Source: Guptibacillus hwajinpoensis
GTDB lineage: Bacteria; Bacillota; Bacilli; Bacillales; Guptibacillaceae
DNA: 64,000 nucleotides
Direction of reading: 5' to 3'
Assembly: GCF_001039475.1 (NCBI RefSeq)
Contig: NZ_LELK01000004.1
Location: 1,405,086 to 1,469,085 of the forward strand
Part shown: positions 1 to 8,491 of the stretch, one piece after another
Position numbering within the stretch: position 1 is the stretch's first letter
Layout: each line of letters opens with the position of its first letter
Notes under the pieces: generated by a model
Databases searched by the model: none
What the model saw: the letters and a program-made list of their open reading frames with translations, nothing else
What the model was told of the DNA's origin: nothing
Position numbers and translations under genes: made by a program

Positions 1-1208
1 CCTGCGGTGGCGGGTTGTTCATGCTACTTGCCGGTATCACAACCACTGATTTAGCTTTTATGAAACATGTGGATTGGAATACCATTGCACTTCTTTTTTC
101 AATGATGATTCTCGTGTCCATCACAAGTCAGAATGGACTATTTGAATACATTGCAATTAAGCTTGCTCAGCAAGTGAAAGGCAAGCCATTACCTCTATTA
201 GCCGTGATTGGAACGCTTACGGCAGTTGGTTCAGCACTTCTCGACAATGTAACAACAGTCCTACTCCTAGTTCCAATTACGTTAACGCTTACCAGGATTT
301 TAAAAGTCACAAGTCTTCCTTTCCTTATCGTCGTGATTTTATCGTCTAATATTGGAGGCACTGCTACACTAATTGGTGATCCTCCAAATATCATGATTGG
401 TCAGGCTGTTGATCATCTTGATTTTAATGATTTTCTTTATAACCTTGCTCCCATCGTAGTTGTCATTTATGCCATCGTCATCCCGTTGCTATTGTTTTTC
501 TATCGAAAACGCCTTAAAGTAGACAATCAACACCGTGAGTCATTACTGAGGTTAAATGCAGAAGACTATTTGAAGAGAGGTCCACTATTATATAAATCAA
601 CTATAGTATTGTTGATGACGATATCGGGGTTTCTCCTCCATCCTATTCTTCATACAGATCTTACAAATATTGCGATGGCAGGTGCTGTCCTTCTATTGTT
701 GTTAACGCAGAAGGAACACAAAATTGAAGAAGTATTTGAATCAATCGAGTGGGTTACGTTGTTTTTCTTTATTGGTCTTTTCATCCTTATTGGTGGATTA
801 GAGGAAGTTGGGATTATTGACGAAATAGCAAGAGCTATTTTGCTTTATACCGATGGGGATATGCCTAAAACAGCGTTGGTCATTCTTTGGGGAGCTGGAA
901 TTCTTTCAGCCTTTCTTGATAATATTCCCTTTGTAGCTGCGATGATTCCTGTCATAACCGAATTCTCAGGATACGGAATGACAAATCTTGACCCGCTTTG
1001 GTGGTCACTAGCACTAGGATCTTGTCTAGGTGGAAATGGTACATTAATTGGTGCATCAGCGAACGTTGTCGTAGCAGGTCTTGCATTGAAGGAAAAGCAA
1101 GAAGTTCGCTTTATTGAATTTCTCAAGATCGGTCTTCCTGTTGTGTTCATCTCCTTGATAATTAGTACCATATATATTTATTTTCGTTATTTGCTTCCCT
1201 ATTACTAA
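1..1208 (+). CDS. ArsB/NhaD-family membrane permease, 5' end cut by window
   Basis: This is a polytopic membrane transporter of the ArsB/NhaD (ion transporter) superfamily, expected to move Na+/H+ or an oxyanion across the membrane. The frame is open from base 3, so the true start lies left of the window; the first in-window start-like codons (TTG 15, ATG 21) fall inside a hydrophobic stretch and are not the real start. About ten hydrophobic segments are visible. The two family half-motifs are present: LLDNVTT followed by GDPPNIMIG in the first half, and FLDNIPFVAA followed by GNGTLIGASANV in the second, the inverted-repeat architecture of this superfamily. The substrate cannot be told from sequence. 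A weak hairpin with a T-run follows the stop, and yrbG follows on the same strand. Confidence 0.85.
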   Translation, partial: CGGGLFMLLAGITTTDLAFMKHVDWNTIALLFSMMILVSITSQNGLFEYIAIKLAQQVKGKPLPLLAVIGTLTAVGSALLDNVTTVLLLVPITLTLTRILKVTSLPFLIVVILSSNIGGTATLIGDPPNIMIGQAVDHLDFNDFLYNLAPIVVVIYAIVIPLLLFFYRKRLKVDNQHRESLLRLNAEDYLKRGPLLYKSTIVLLMTISGFLLHPILHTDLTNIAMAGAVLLLLLTQKEHKIEEVFESIEWVTLFFFIGLFILIGGLEEVGIIDEIARAILLYTDGDMPKTALVILWGAGILSAFLDNIPFVAAMIPVITEFSGYGMTNLDPLWWSLALGSCLGGNGTLIGASANVVVAGLALKEKQEVRFIEFLKIGLPVVFISLIISTIYIYFRYLLPYY

Positions 1209-1225
1209 AGGGGGGCTTTTTTTAT
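1191..1225 (+). terminator. Possible terminator after permease
   Basis: GCTTCCC can pair with GGGGGGC through two G-U pairs, and a run of seven T follows. The stem overlaps the last codons of the permease. Confidence 0.45.
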
Positions 1226-1299
1226 TTCCATTACCTTCCTTTATGCTGAATCAATCACATGGTCACACTAAACAAAAGAAGATGAAAGGAGGGCTCGAA

Positions 1300-1965
1300 A
1301 TGGAGTATATGACGATAATTTTGAGGACGCTTGTTCTTTACTTCTTAATCATTGTTGTGTTTCGTATTATGGGAAAGCGAGAAATTGGTCAGCTTAGTAT
1401 TCTCGACTTTGTTGTTTCGATCATGATTGCGGAACTAGCGGTAACATCAATTGAAGACCCCGGCACACCGATGGTCCGGACAATCGTTCCAATGGGTATT
1501 CTTGTGATGATTCAAATCATAATGGCGTATATTTCTCTCAAAAGTGAGAAAGTGAGAGAAATTGTCGATGGCAAACCTACTGTATTAATTGATCGAGGTA
1601 AAATTGATGAGAATGCAATGAAGAAACAGCGCTATAACTTTGACGATCTTCTTATCCAACTGAGAGAGAACAATATTGCATCTGTCTCAGACGTTGAATT
1701 TGCCATTCTCGAGCCTTCTGGAAAGCTGTCTGTTATTAAAAAGGAAGATGATACGAAGCAGAAAGATGCTGGAACTTTATTACCGTTACCACTTATTCTT
1801 GATGGTAAAGTGCAAGAAGAACACCTCGAACGAATTGGTAAGACCTCTTTATGGCTTCGTCAGGAGTTAAGAAAAGTAGGCCAGAAGGATATTAAGCTTA
1901 TTTCATACTGCTCACTTCATAAGAATGGAAGTTTTTTTATCGATATCAAGAACGAGAAAAAGTAA
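1300..1965 (+). CDS. yrbG: YrbG-like DUF421 membrane protein
   Basis: Membrane protein of the DUF421 (YetF/YrbG) family, 221 aa, biochemical function unknown. ATG 1300 is chosen over the upstream frame start because AAAGGAGGG lies eight bases before it. The N-terminal third has three hydrophobic helices (about residues 4-22, 35-53 and 58-76) with the family signature RIMGKREIGQLS followed by DFVVSIMIAELA. The remainder is a soluble domain of mixed alpha/beta character containing the family stretch YNFDDLLIQLRENN. In B. subtilis yrbG is the neighbour of spoVB, as here, although the two genes converge in this window. Confidence 0.8.
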   Translation: MEYMTIILRTLVLYFLIIVVFRIMGKREIGQLSILDFVVSIMIAELAVTSIEDPGTPMVRTIVPMGILVMIQIIMAYISLKSEKVREIVDGKPTVLIDRGKIDENAMKKQRYNFDDLLIQLRENNIASVSDVEFAILEPSGKLSVIKKEDDTKQKDAGTLLPLPLILDGKVQEEHLERIGKTSLWLRQELRKVGQKDIKLISYCSLHKNGSFFIDIKNEKK

Positions 1966-1988
1966 CCGATAGTGGTTACTTTTTTTTA
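1961..1988 (+). terminator. Terminator after yrbG
   Basis: Seven-base perfect stem AGTAACC/GGTTACT (1961-1967 and 1974-1980) with a six-base loop, followed by seven T. The stem includes the stop codon. Confidence 0.75.
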
Positions 1989-2002
1989 GGTTCTTATGAA
2001 AA

Positions 2003-2183
2003 GGCTCTTTTCTTAGACATTGTTTCTATAAGAGTGGGTTCATTTCCGCTCCAGGATGCTCGCTTTCCGCGTGGCGGGCGGTGAGCCACTAGTCCCGCAG
2101 GAGTCGAACATCCTTCCGCTCCAATTAGCGAAGTGTGGTTTTTTTAATGTTTTTCAAAAGCAACAATCTTTTAGAAAGGAGCC
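2003..2183. repeat. Dispersed inverted-repeat-bounded element, copy R1
   Basis: Starts GGCTCTTTTCTTAGACATTGTT and ends with a near-complementary terminus ending GGAGCC. Between the ends lies a GC-rich core bounded by two TTCCGCTCC copies and containing GGATGCTCG on the left and the complementary-type AACATCC on the right. Compared with the copy at 62431 this one lacks about 40 bases of the central core. It lies between the convergent yrbG and spoVB genes. Confidence 0.75.
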
Positions 2184-2216
2184 CTAAAATGTGCACCAAT
2201 ACATCTCAAGTCATCC

Positions 2217-3770
2217 TTAGTGTACGAATTTCCCGATAAAGGGAAGCCTTCTTAAATCATTTCGGTTAACAAGACCAAGTAGTAGGAGGAGAACGGTATA
2301 AACGATTGAGGTAGCGCCAATGGCTATAACCGTTCCGATGATATCTGACGAAGATGTAGCTAGCATTTGATAGAAGAAATGCCCTGCGAATGCTGCAAGT
2401 ATAATTGATGCGACGCCTTTTAGTAAATCAGTTACAACGATCGAGAAACCAATCGCTTTGACTAAAGTTGCGAAATGAAGGAGTGTAACGAGCAATATAC
2501 CTATAACAATTGCTAGTGCCGCTCCCATAATCCCTAGTTCTGGCCTAGTAGCTAAGAAGAAGATAGCAGCAAGCTTAACAACAGCTCCAATGAAGCTGTT
2601 AATCATCGCTGCTTTTGCTAGGTCGAGTGCTTGAAGTGCTGCTCCAAGAGGCCCTTGGAAGTAAAAGAAGAAAAAGAATGGTGCCATTACCTGGACATAT
2701 ATCGCTACTTGAGGTGCATTGTACATAATATCCATCAATGGTACAGCAAATATATAGGTAACAACGACTGACAGCCCTCCTGCAACCATGGAAAGACGAA
2801 TAGCCTGACTTAAGCGGTGTTGAATTTGTTTATATTGTTTCTGGGCATGTGCTTCACTTATTGCCGGTACGAGTGAGACCTGTAACGAGTAAGTGATAAA
2901 AGTAGGTAGAAAGAGCAGTGGAATAGCAAGCCCTGATAAATGTCCATACTGTGTTGTAGCAAGACTTGTAGCTACTCCTGCAATTGCAAGACTATTTGCA
3001 ACCATGATCGGTTCAAAGAAGTAAGAGATGGAACCGATTAATTGACTTCCCGTTGTAGGGAGAGAAATGCTCATTAAATCATTAAATGTTTTTCTGCCGC
3101 CTTTTAAATAATTGAAAAAGCCTTTTCTAATTTTCACTCGCTTTTTCATTTTGAACATTGAGAACATAAATAGAAGAGAAGCAAGTTCACCTAGTACGAC
3201 GGAAACCATTGCGCCTGCAGCAGCATATTCAACACCGTAAGGAAGAAATGCACCTGTTAATAGTGCAACGAGACAAATTCGCACAATTTGTTCAATAACT
3301 TGAGAGTAAGCAGAAGGTCTCATATTCTGAAGACCTTGAAAATAGCCACGAAGAACAGATGAGAGAGCAACAATGGATACGACAGGAGCTATAGCAATAA
3401 GAGGATAGAAAGTGCGCTCGTCTGTGAAAACAGTTTTTGATAAAAGTGGGGCTGCTAGTACCATAATCGTCGTGAAAATAATACTGAGTACGGTTGTGAT
3501 GGAAAGTGAGACAATTAATATTCGTTTAATTTTCTGGCGATCACCTTCTGCATCAGCTTCAGCAACCATCTTTGAGATGGCAACAGGTAGTCCCATACGT
3601 GTGAGCGTAATGGTTAGAATTAAAGTCGGAACAGCCATCATATAGAGACCGACACCTTCTTCGCCCATAATTCGAACCATCACAATACGGTTAATAAATC
3701 CGAGCACCTTTGTGATCAGTCCAGCAAGAATTAGAAAAAGTGTCCCTCGTAAAAAGGTTTGCTTTGACAT
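2217..3770 (-). CDS. spoVB: Stage V sporulation protein B, lipid II flippase family
   Basis: Member of the MOP/MATE-like polysaccharide exporter superfamily, 517 aa with about 14 hydrophobic segments. SpoVB is needed for spore cortex synthesis in B. subtilis, where it is thought to flip lipid-linked peptidoglycan precursor in the mother cell. The N-terminus (MSKQTFLRGTL, then FINRIVMVRIMGEEGVGLYM) and the central VLRGYFQGLQNM and YFQGPLGAALQAL stretches match SpoVB rather than generic flippases. ATG 3770 gives the family N-terminus; an in-frame ATG at 3788 has a slightly better-spaced purine stretch and cannot be excluded. The neighbours yrbG, comN and secDF match the B. subtilis locus. Confidence 0.88.
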   Translation of the reverse strand: MSKQTFLRGTLFLILAGLITKVLGFINRIVMVRIMGEEGVGLYMMAVPTLILTITLTRMGLPVAISKMVAEADAEGDRQKIKRILIVSLSITTVLSIIFTTIMVLAAPLLSKTVFTDERTFYPLIAIAPVVSIVALSSVLRGYFQGLQNMRPSAYSQVIEQIVRICLVALLTGAFLPYGVEYAAAGAMVSVVLGELASLLFMFSMFKMKKRVKIRKGFFNYLKGGRKTFNDLMSISLPTTGSQLIGSISYFFEPIMVANSLAIAGVATSLATTQYGHLSGLAIPLLFLPTFITYSLQVSLVPAISEAHAQKQYKQIQHRLSQAIRLSMVAGGLSVVVTYIFAVPLMDIMYNAPQVAIYVQVMAPFFFFFYFQGPLGAALQALDLAKAAMINSFIGAVVKLAAIFFLATRPELGIMGAALAIVIGILLVTLLHFATLVKAIGFSIVVTDLLKGVASIILAAFAGHFFYQMLATSSSDIIGTVIAIGATSIVYTVLLLLLGLVNRNDLRRLPFIGKFVH

Positions 3771-3890
3771 ATTCACCCAACTTTCCATCCAGAATAGCCC
3801 TGAGAAATTGTAGAAAAGTCTAGATATTTTTTATCACTATGTATATGCTTATTAGGGGACAAAGCATGACAGGCATATAGGAGTGTTTTA

Positions 3891-4376
3891 ATGAAAGAAG
3901 CAATTAAACAATTCGTTGTAGAGAACTTAGGTTTTCTTCCACAGGAAGTGATTGTCGTGATCGTATCTGCACTTCCAATATTAGAATTACGAGGTGGATT
4001 GCCTCTGGCATATACCTTCGATTTTCCTTTTCTAAAAGCATTGTTTCTAAGTTTACTTGGAAACGCATTGCCGATTATTCCATTACTGCTATTATTTCAA
4101 CCACTTAGTAATTGGTTAATGAGATTTAATTGGTATAAGCGATTTTATGATTGGCTATATCACCGCACACTGAGCAAGAGTAAGAATGTCGAGAAATATG
4201 GAGCGATCGGACTCATTCTATTCACGGCTGTTCCTCTACCAACGACTGGAGCGTACAGCGCATGTGTAGCAGCAGCGCTCTTTGCCATTCGATTTAAGTA
4301 CGCATTCCTATCCATTCTTACAGGTGTTGTTATTGCAGGTTTAGGCGTAGGTATAGCGATGTACTCAATTTTCTAA
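3891..4376 (+). CDS. Small multidrug-export family membrane protein
   Basis: Integral membrane protein, 161 aa, of the Sm_multidrug_ex family (PF06695-like). The assignment rests on the N-terminal segment ALPILELRGGLPLAY and the later VPLPTTGAYSACVAA motif, which form the two halves of a re-entrant-loop architecture also seen in DedA-like proteins. Four to five hydrophobic helices are visible. The ATG at 3891 follows GGAGTG. It stops just before comN (17 bases). The multidrug name is inherited from the family; the substrate is not evident from the sequence. Confidence 0.75.
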   Translation: MKEAIKQFVVENLGFLPQEVIVVIVSALPILELRGGLPLAYTFDFPFLKALFLSLLGNALPIIPLLLLFQPLSNWLMRFNWYKRFYDWLYHRTLSKSKNVEKYGAIGLILFTAVPLPTTGAYSACVAAALFAIRFKYAFLSILTGVVIAGLGVGIAMYSIF

Positions 4377-4393
4377 GAATGAGAGGAGACATA

Positions 4394-4657
4394 ATGATGG
4401 AAGAGTGGAAGAAAGAAATATTTCCAGCACTAGAGAGTAAGTTGGATGAATTTCATTTATTAGGATACAAAGGGGCGACCACAGATGAAATCTGGGAATG
4501 TCTCCTTGCTCGTAAGAAGCGTAATAATGATTTAGAGGATATTCAAATGCATAGACTTGTTAACGAAATAATGCGCCTTTCTACAAACGAATACATGAAC
4601 TGGCTGACGATTCATGCTTATAAAGGAACAGATATGTTCAGTAAGGAAGAAGCTTAG
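4394..4657 (+). CDS. comN: ComN/YrzD post-transcriptional regulator family
   Basis: Small soluble protein, 87 aa, matching the ComN (YrzD) family, which in B. subtilis affects comE mRNA and late competence and interacts with DivIVA. Seen here: an all-helical fold with LLGYKGATTDEIWECLLARKK in the first half and a C-terminal MNWLTIHAY motif typical of the family. The start is placed at ATG 4394 because GAGAGGAG (4380-4387) gives normal spacing; the upstream ATG 4379 overlaps that site. Position between spoVB and secD agrees with B. subtilis yrzD. Confidence 0.78.
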   Translation: MMEEWKKEIFPALESKLDEFHLLGYKGATTDEIWECLLARKKRNNDLEDIQMHRLVNEIMRLSTNEYMNWLTIHAYKGTDMFSKEEA

Positions 4658-4668
4658 TTATAGTGAAA

Positions 4669-4698
4669 TTGACAGAAAAATTCATATATCTGTATAAT
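4669..4698 (+). promoter_or_regulatory. Sigma-A promoter for secD-secF
   Basis: Perfect -35 TTGACA (4669-4674) and perfect -10 TATAAT (4693-4698), 18-base spacer, about 70 bases before secD. Confidence 0.8.
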
Positions 4699-4767
4699 AA
4701 CTAGTATTGTGGCATTTTGACCTACATAAGAAATAATGCTGGGGGTTTAGAGAGGAGTTTTTGTTTC

Positions 4768-6072
4768 ATGGTAAAAAAAGGCCGGATCGTAGCGTTCTTT
4801 TTGATCGTCCTTCTGCTTGGTGGATTGATCGGAACAACGGTTATGGGTGTAACGAAAGAGATTAAGTTAGGCCTTGATTTGCAGGGTGGGTTTGAAGTTC
4901 TATACGAAGTAACGCCTGCTCAAGAAGATCAAGAACTTAGTCAAGACCTGTTAAATAGTACTGTAAGTGCTTTGTACAAGCGTATTAATGTTCTCGGGGT
5001 TTCAGAACCTCGTATCACGATAGAAGGCGAAGATCGTATTCGCGTTCAACTAGCTGGTGTTAAAGATCAGAACCAAGCTCGAGAGCTACTCTCCACCCAG
5101 GCGGAGCTGACGTTCCGTACAACTGACGATGAAGAGCAAATGAGCGGTGCTGATTTAAAGGAAGGCGCTGCGAAAGTAGTGTTTGATAACAATCAACCTG
5201 TTGTACAAGTTACGCTGAAAAACCCTGAAAAATTTGCTAATATTACGCGAGAGATCAGTCAATTACCACAACCGGATAATCGTCTTGTGATCTGGCTTGA
5301 CTACGAAGAGGGCGACTCGTATCAGGAAGAAGTAACGAAGCCTGCAGATGAACAGAAGTTCATTTCAGATCCTGCTGTTAGAACGGTTCTTTCACAAAAC
5401 ACAGTAGTAATCTCAGGACCTCCATTTCAGCTTGAAGAAGCGGAGAATCTGAAAGAGTTACTAAATGCAGGATCTCTTCCAGTTCAGCTTGAAGAAATTT
5501 ACTCCACCTCTGTTGGGGCTCAATTTGGAGAACAGTCGCTAAATAAGACGGTTCTCGCAGGCTTTATCGGTATAGGCTTGATTTTCTTATTCATGCTATT
5601 TTATTACCGTTTACCAGGAGCGATTGCTGTTATCACGTTGAGTGTGTATATCTATCTTATTCTGGTTGTATTTAATTGGATGAATGCTGTATTAACACTA
5701 CCTGGTATTGCAGCCCTTATTCTAGGGGTCGGGATGGCTGTTGATGCCAATATCATCACGTATGAAAGAATTAAAGAAGAGATTCGTTCAGGAAAGTCCA
5801 TCATGTCAGCTTTCAAAGCGGGTGGAAGACGCTCCTTTACTACGATCTTTGACGCAAATATTACAACGCTTATTGCCGCTGGTGTGCTATTTGCATATGG
5901 AACTAGTTCTGTTAAAGGATTCGCGGTAATGCTCATCACAAGTATCACTGTCAGCTTTTTAACGGCAGTTTGGGGTTCACGAATACTACTTGGCCTATGG
6001 GTTAAGAGCAGGGCACTAAGTAAGAAGCCTGGACTTTTTGGCGTGAAGGAGAGTGAAATCGATGAGCTCTAG
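4768..6072 (+). CDS. secD: Protein translocase subunit SecD
   Basis: Membrane component of the Sec translocon accessory complex SecDF, which uses proton motive force to help pull secreted proteins across the membrane. 434 aa: signal-like TM1 (about 8-28), the D1 motif LGLDLQGG soon after it, a large extracytoplasmic domain (about 35-265), then five clustered TM helices with the conserved ALILGVGMAVDANIITYERIKEE. Start ATG 4768 follows AGAGGAG. Many bacilli encode a single fused SecDF; here the gene stops and secF begins separately with an 11-base overlap and its own ribosome site. Confidence 0.95.
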   Translation: MVKKGRIVAFFLIVLLLGGLIGTTVMGVTKEIKLGLDLQGGFEVLYEVTPAQEDQELSQDLLNSTVSALYKRINVLGVSEPRITIEGEDRIRVQLAGVKDQNQARELLSTQAELTFRTTDDEEQMSGADLKEGAAKVVFDNNQPVVQVTLKNPEKFANITREISQLPQPDNRLVIWLDYEEGDSYQEEVTKPADEQKFISDPAVRTVLSQNTVVISGPPFQLEEAENLKELLNAGSLPVQLEEIYSTSVGAQFGEQSLNKTVLAGFIGIGLIFLFMLFYYRLPGAIAVITLSVYIYLILVVFNWMNAVLTLPGIAALILGVGMAVDANIITYERIKEEIRSGKSIMSAFKAGGRRSFTTIFDANITTLIAAGVLFAYGTSSVKGFAVMLITSITVSFLTAVWGSRILLGLWVKSRALSKKPGLFGVKESEIDEL

Positions 6073-6982
6073 GGTAAGAGATATTAAATTTGATTTTGTT
6101 AAACATCGAAATAAATTCTTTGCGATTTCACTAGCACTTATCGTTCTTGGTGGATTGGCGATTGCTATTTTCGGTCTTAATCTTGGAATTGACTTTTCAA
6201 GTGGTTCACGGGTTGATATACAATCCGATGAAACGTTAACGACTGAAGAAGTAAGTAAAGAATTTGAAGGATTAGGGCTTCAGCCTGAGTCTGTCACCCT
6301 TGCAGGGGGTGGAGAAATCGCGGTTGCCGCCTTTAAAAGTGAGTTAAATAAAGATGAAGTGGCTGAAATCAAAAACACATTTACGGATTTATATGAAATA
6401 GAGCCAAGTATAAGTACGGTATCTCCTGATGTAGCCGTTGACCTTGCGAAAAATGCATTTATCGCAGTCGCAATCGCATCAGTTGGAATTATTTTATACG
6501 TTGCTATTCGTTTTGAATGGCTACAGGGCTTTGCGGCTATTGTTGCGTTGTTTCATGATGCTTTCTTTATCATTGCAGTGTTCAGCATCTTGCAAATTGA
6601 AGTAAATATTACGTTTATCGCGGCTGTTTTGACGATCGTAGGTTACTCTATTAACGATACGATTGTAACCTTCGATCGAATTCGCGAGAACATGAAATTC
6701 GAGAAGAAAGTTAAAACGTTTGATGATGTTGCTCGTGTCGTTAACAAAAGCCTTGTTCAAACTTTGGCACGATCAATTAACACTGTTTTAACAGTTGTGT
6801 TTGCGGCGACTGCTTTAACCATCTTTGGTGGAGAAGCCATTCGACCGTTTGCTGTTGCTTTATTAATTGGTCTACTTGCAGGAACATACTCTTCAATCTT
6901 TATTGCGTCTCAATTATGGGCAGTATGGAAGGGTAAACAATTAAAGAAGAAGAAGTTTTCACCAGTGGAAAGCGAAGTATAG
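6062..6982 (+). CDS. secF: Protein translocase subunit SecF
   Basis: Partner of SecD in the Sec accessory complex, 306 aa. TM1 is near residue 20, followed by LGIDFSSGSRVDI, a shorter periplasmic-type domain, then five TM helices carrying the SecF signature VGYSINDTIVTFDRIREN. ATG 6062 is chosen because AAGGAG (6046-6051) lies ten bases before it; the in-frame GTG at 6053 touches that site. The first four codons overlap the end of secD, implying translational coupling. SecD plus SecF lengths (434 + 306) approximate one fused SecDF. Confidence 0.95.
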   Translation: MSSRVRDIKFDFVKHRNKFFAISLALIVLGGLAIAIFGLNLGIDFSSGSRVDIQSDETLTTEEVSKEFEGLGLQPESVTLAGGGEIAVAAFKSELNKDEVAEIKNTFTDLYEIEPSISTVSPDVAVDLAKNAFIAVAIASVGIILYVAIRFEWLQGFAAIVALFHDAFFIIAVFSILQIEVNITFIAAVLTIVGYSINDTIVTFDRIRENMKFEKKVKTFDDVARVVNKSLVQTLARSINTVLTVVFAATALTIFGGEAIRPFAVALLIGLLAGTYSSIFIASQLWAVWKGKQLKKKKFSPVESEV

Positions 6983-6990
6983 AATGAAGT

Positions 6991-7015
6991 AGAGCCATGG
7001 CTTAGCCATGGCTCT
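6991..7015 (+). other. Strong hairpin after secF, possible terminator
   Basis: AGAGCCATGGC/GCCATGGCTCT is a perfect 11-base stem with a three-base loop, but only two T follow, so termination is uncertain; it could instead protect the mRNA 3' end. Confidence 0.5.
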
Positions 7016-7081
7016 TCCATGTCGCTAGGAAAAGTCAAGGTTTAGAATGAAAGGCTATAAGGAATTATTAGAGGTGAGAAA

Positions 7082-7981
7082 ATGAACAAAGAAGAACGTT
7101 TTCGAAAAGCAGAAGTTGCAGCTATTGTAGGGATTCTAGGGAATATTGTCCTTGCTGTATTAAAAGGTGTCATTGGTTATAGTGCTAATAGTCGGGCTCT
7201 TATTGCTGATGCGGCCCATTCTGCTTCAGACGTTGCCGGTTCGTTTGCCGTTTTTGTTGGTTTGCGTGCTGCAAAACTACCTCCTGATAAGGATCACCCA
7301 TACGGTCACGGGAAAGCTGAGTCAATAGCTGCAATTATTGTTGCCGTATTGCTTCTTCTCGTTGGTGTTGAAATTGGAATCAGTTCAGGTAGGGCTATCT
7401 TTCAGCCAATTGAAGCACCTGGCACGATTGCTTTATATGCTGCGCTTGTTTCCATTATTGTTAAAGAAGCGATGTTTCGATATAAGTATCGGTTGGGAAC
7501 AAAGATCAAAAGTGATGCCTTAATCGTCAATGCATATGAGCATCGTTCTGATGTGTATTCTTCAATTGCTGTTCTAATCGGAATTGCGGGTGCCATTTTA
7601 GGAAGTCGATTCGATTTAGCGTGGCTTATCTATGCAGACCCTATAGCGGGAATTTTTGTTTCTCTTCTCATTGGTAAGATGGCAATTAAGCTTGGTTTTG
7701 AATCCATTCATAATACGCTAGATCATGTGTTACATGAAGAAGATACGATTAAATATAAACAAGTTATCAAAGCGATGGATGGCGTCGTTAATCTGGACGA
7801 ATTTTATGCTAGAGAGCACGGGCACTATGTTATTATTGATATTAAGCTCGGTGTCGATCCTAACATTTCAGTGAAGGAAGGACACGATATCGGGAAAGCT
7901 GTGAAGGAACGTTTACTTGAAGATGATGAAGTAAATGATGTGCTTGTCCACATTAATCCTTATGAACCAAAGGAAAAATAG
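7082..7981 (+). CDS. Cation diffusion facilitator (CDF) metal efflux transporter
   Basis: Divalent metal/proton antiporter of the CDF family, 299 aa, with six TM helices in the first 210 residues and a cytoplasmic metal-sensing domain afterwards (EHGHYVIIDIKLGVDP...VHINPYEP). TM2 carries ALIADAAHSASD and TM5 carries AYEHRSDVYSS, the two places where CDF proteins bind metal. In TM5 the residue four before the Asp is Glu rather than the more usual His, so Zn versus Mn/Fe/Co cannot be assigned by motif. The loop DKDHPYGHGKAE is typical. ATG 7082 follows GAGGTGAG. It sits between secF and lapA and probably has its own promoter. Confidence 0.88.
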   Translation: MNKEERFRKAEVAAIVGILGNIVLAVLKGVIGYSANSRALIADAAHSASDVAGSFAVFVGLRAAKLPPDKDHPYGHGKAESIAAIIVAVLLLLVGVEIGISSGRAIFQPIEAPGTIALYAALVSIIVKEAMFRYKYRLGTKIKSDALIVNAYEHRSDVYSSIAVLIGIAGAILGSRFDLAWLIYADPIAGIFVSLLIGKMAIKLGFESIHNTLDHVLHEEDTIKYKQVIKAMDGVVNLDEFYAREHGHYVIIDIKLGVDPNISVKEGHDIGKAVKERLLEDDEVNDVLVHINPYEPKEK

Positions 7982-8028
7982 ATCTAGTATTGGAATAGGT
8001 ATAGAAGTAGAAGGGGAGGTAGATGTGG

Positions 8029-8352
8029 ATGAAAGGACAATGGGGATTGGTTGTTGCCCTTGTTTTTGCTCTAATAATTGCACTATTTTCAGTTGTAAAC
8101 GTTGATCCGGTTCAAGTGAATTATGTATTTGGTACGTCAGATTGGCCACTTGTGCTTGTTATTTTAGGGTCAGTATTAATGGGAGCCATTCTTGTTTTAG
8201 GTTTTGGGATGGTAAAGTATTATAAGCTTAAGAAAGAACTTAAGAAGCTGCAAAAGGAAAACGCGCAACTTCGAACGGATGCTGAACTAAAACCAGAGGT
8301 TCCTTTAGATGGTCCAACCGAAGAGGAAGGAATGGACTCTGACGGAGAATAA
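8029..8352 (+). CDS. yrvD: LapA-domain membrane protein (YrvD)
   Basis: Small membrane protein, 107 aa, of the LapA/DUF1049 family. Two TM hairpin helices (about residues 4-24 and 42-65) flank FSVVNVDPVQVNYVFG, the LapA core. They are followed by a basic coiled-coil stretch (YYKLKKELKKLQKENAQL) and an acidic tail. In B. subtilis yrvD precedes recJ as here; its role in Gram-positives is not established. Start ATG 8029 is preferred to ATG 8023 because GGGGAGGT ends at 8020. Confidence 0.8.
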   Translation: MKGQWGLVVALVFALIIALFSVVNVDPVQVNYVFGTSDWPLVLVILGSVLMGAILVLGFGMVKYYKLKKELKKLQKENAQLRTDAELKPEVPLDGPTEEEGMDSDGE

Positions 8353-8357
8353 AGGTT

Positions 8358-8387
8358 GCCCCGATTCTAATCGGGGCTTATTTTTTT
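8358..8387 (+). terminator. Terminator after yrvD
   Basis: Perfect eight-base stem GCCCCGAT/ATCGGGGC with loop TCTA, followed by TTATTTTTTT. Confidence 0.85.
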
Positions 8388-8491
8388 ATCTAAATATTGG
8401 TTTGAAACTAGATGATAATAAGTTTCCTCCTCTCAACCTATGGTCAAACATGTCCAAACTATATATAATGAATTGGTTAAGAGGTGATTCG

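Noticed and set aside
6040-6075. Frameshift breaking a fused secDF
   Set aside because: secF has its own ATG and a well-spaced AAGGAG, and both proteins have family-like ends; true separate genes are the simpler reading.
8309-8491. N-terminal extension of RecJ by 61 codons
   Set aside because: It runs through the yrvD terminator and lacks similarity to RecJ; ATG 8492 has a good ribosome site and gives the normal N-terminus.
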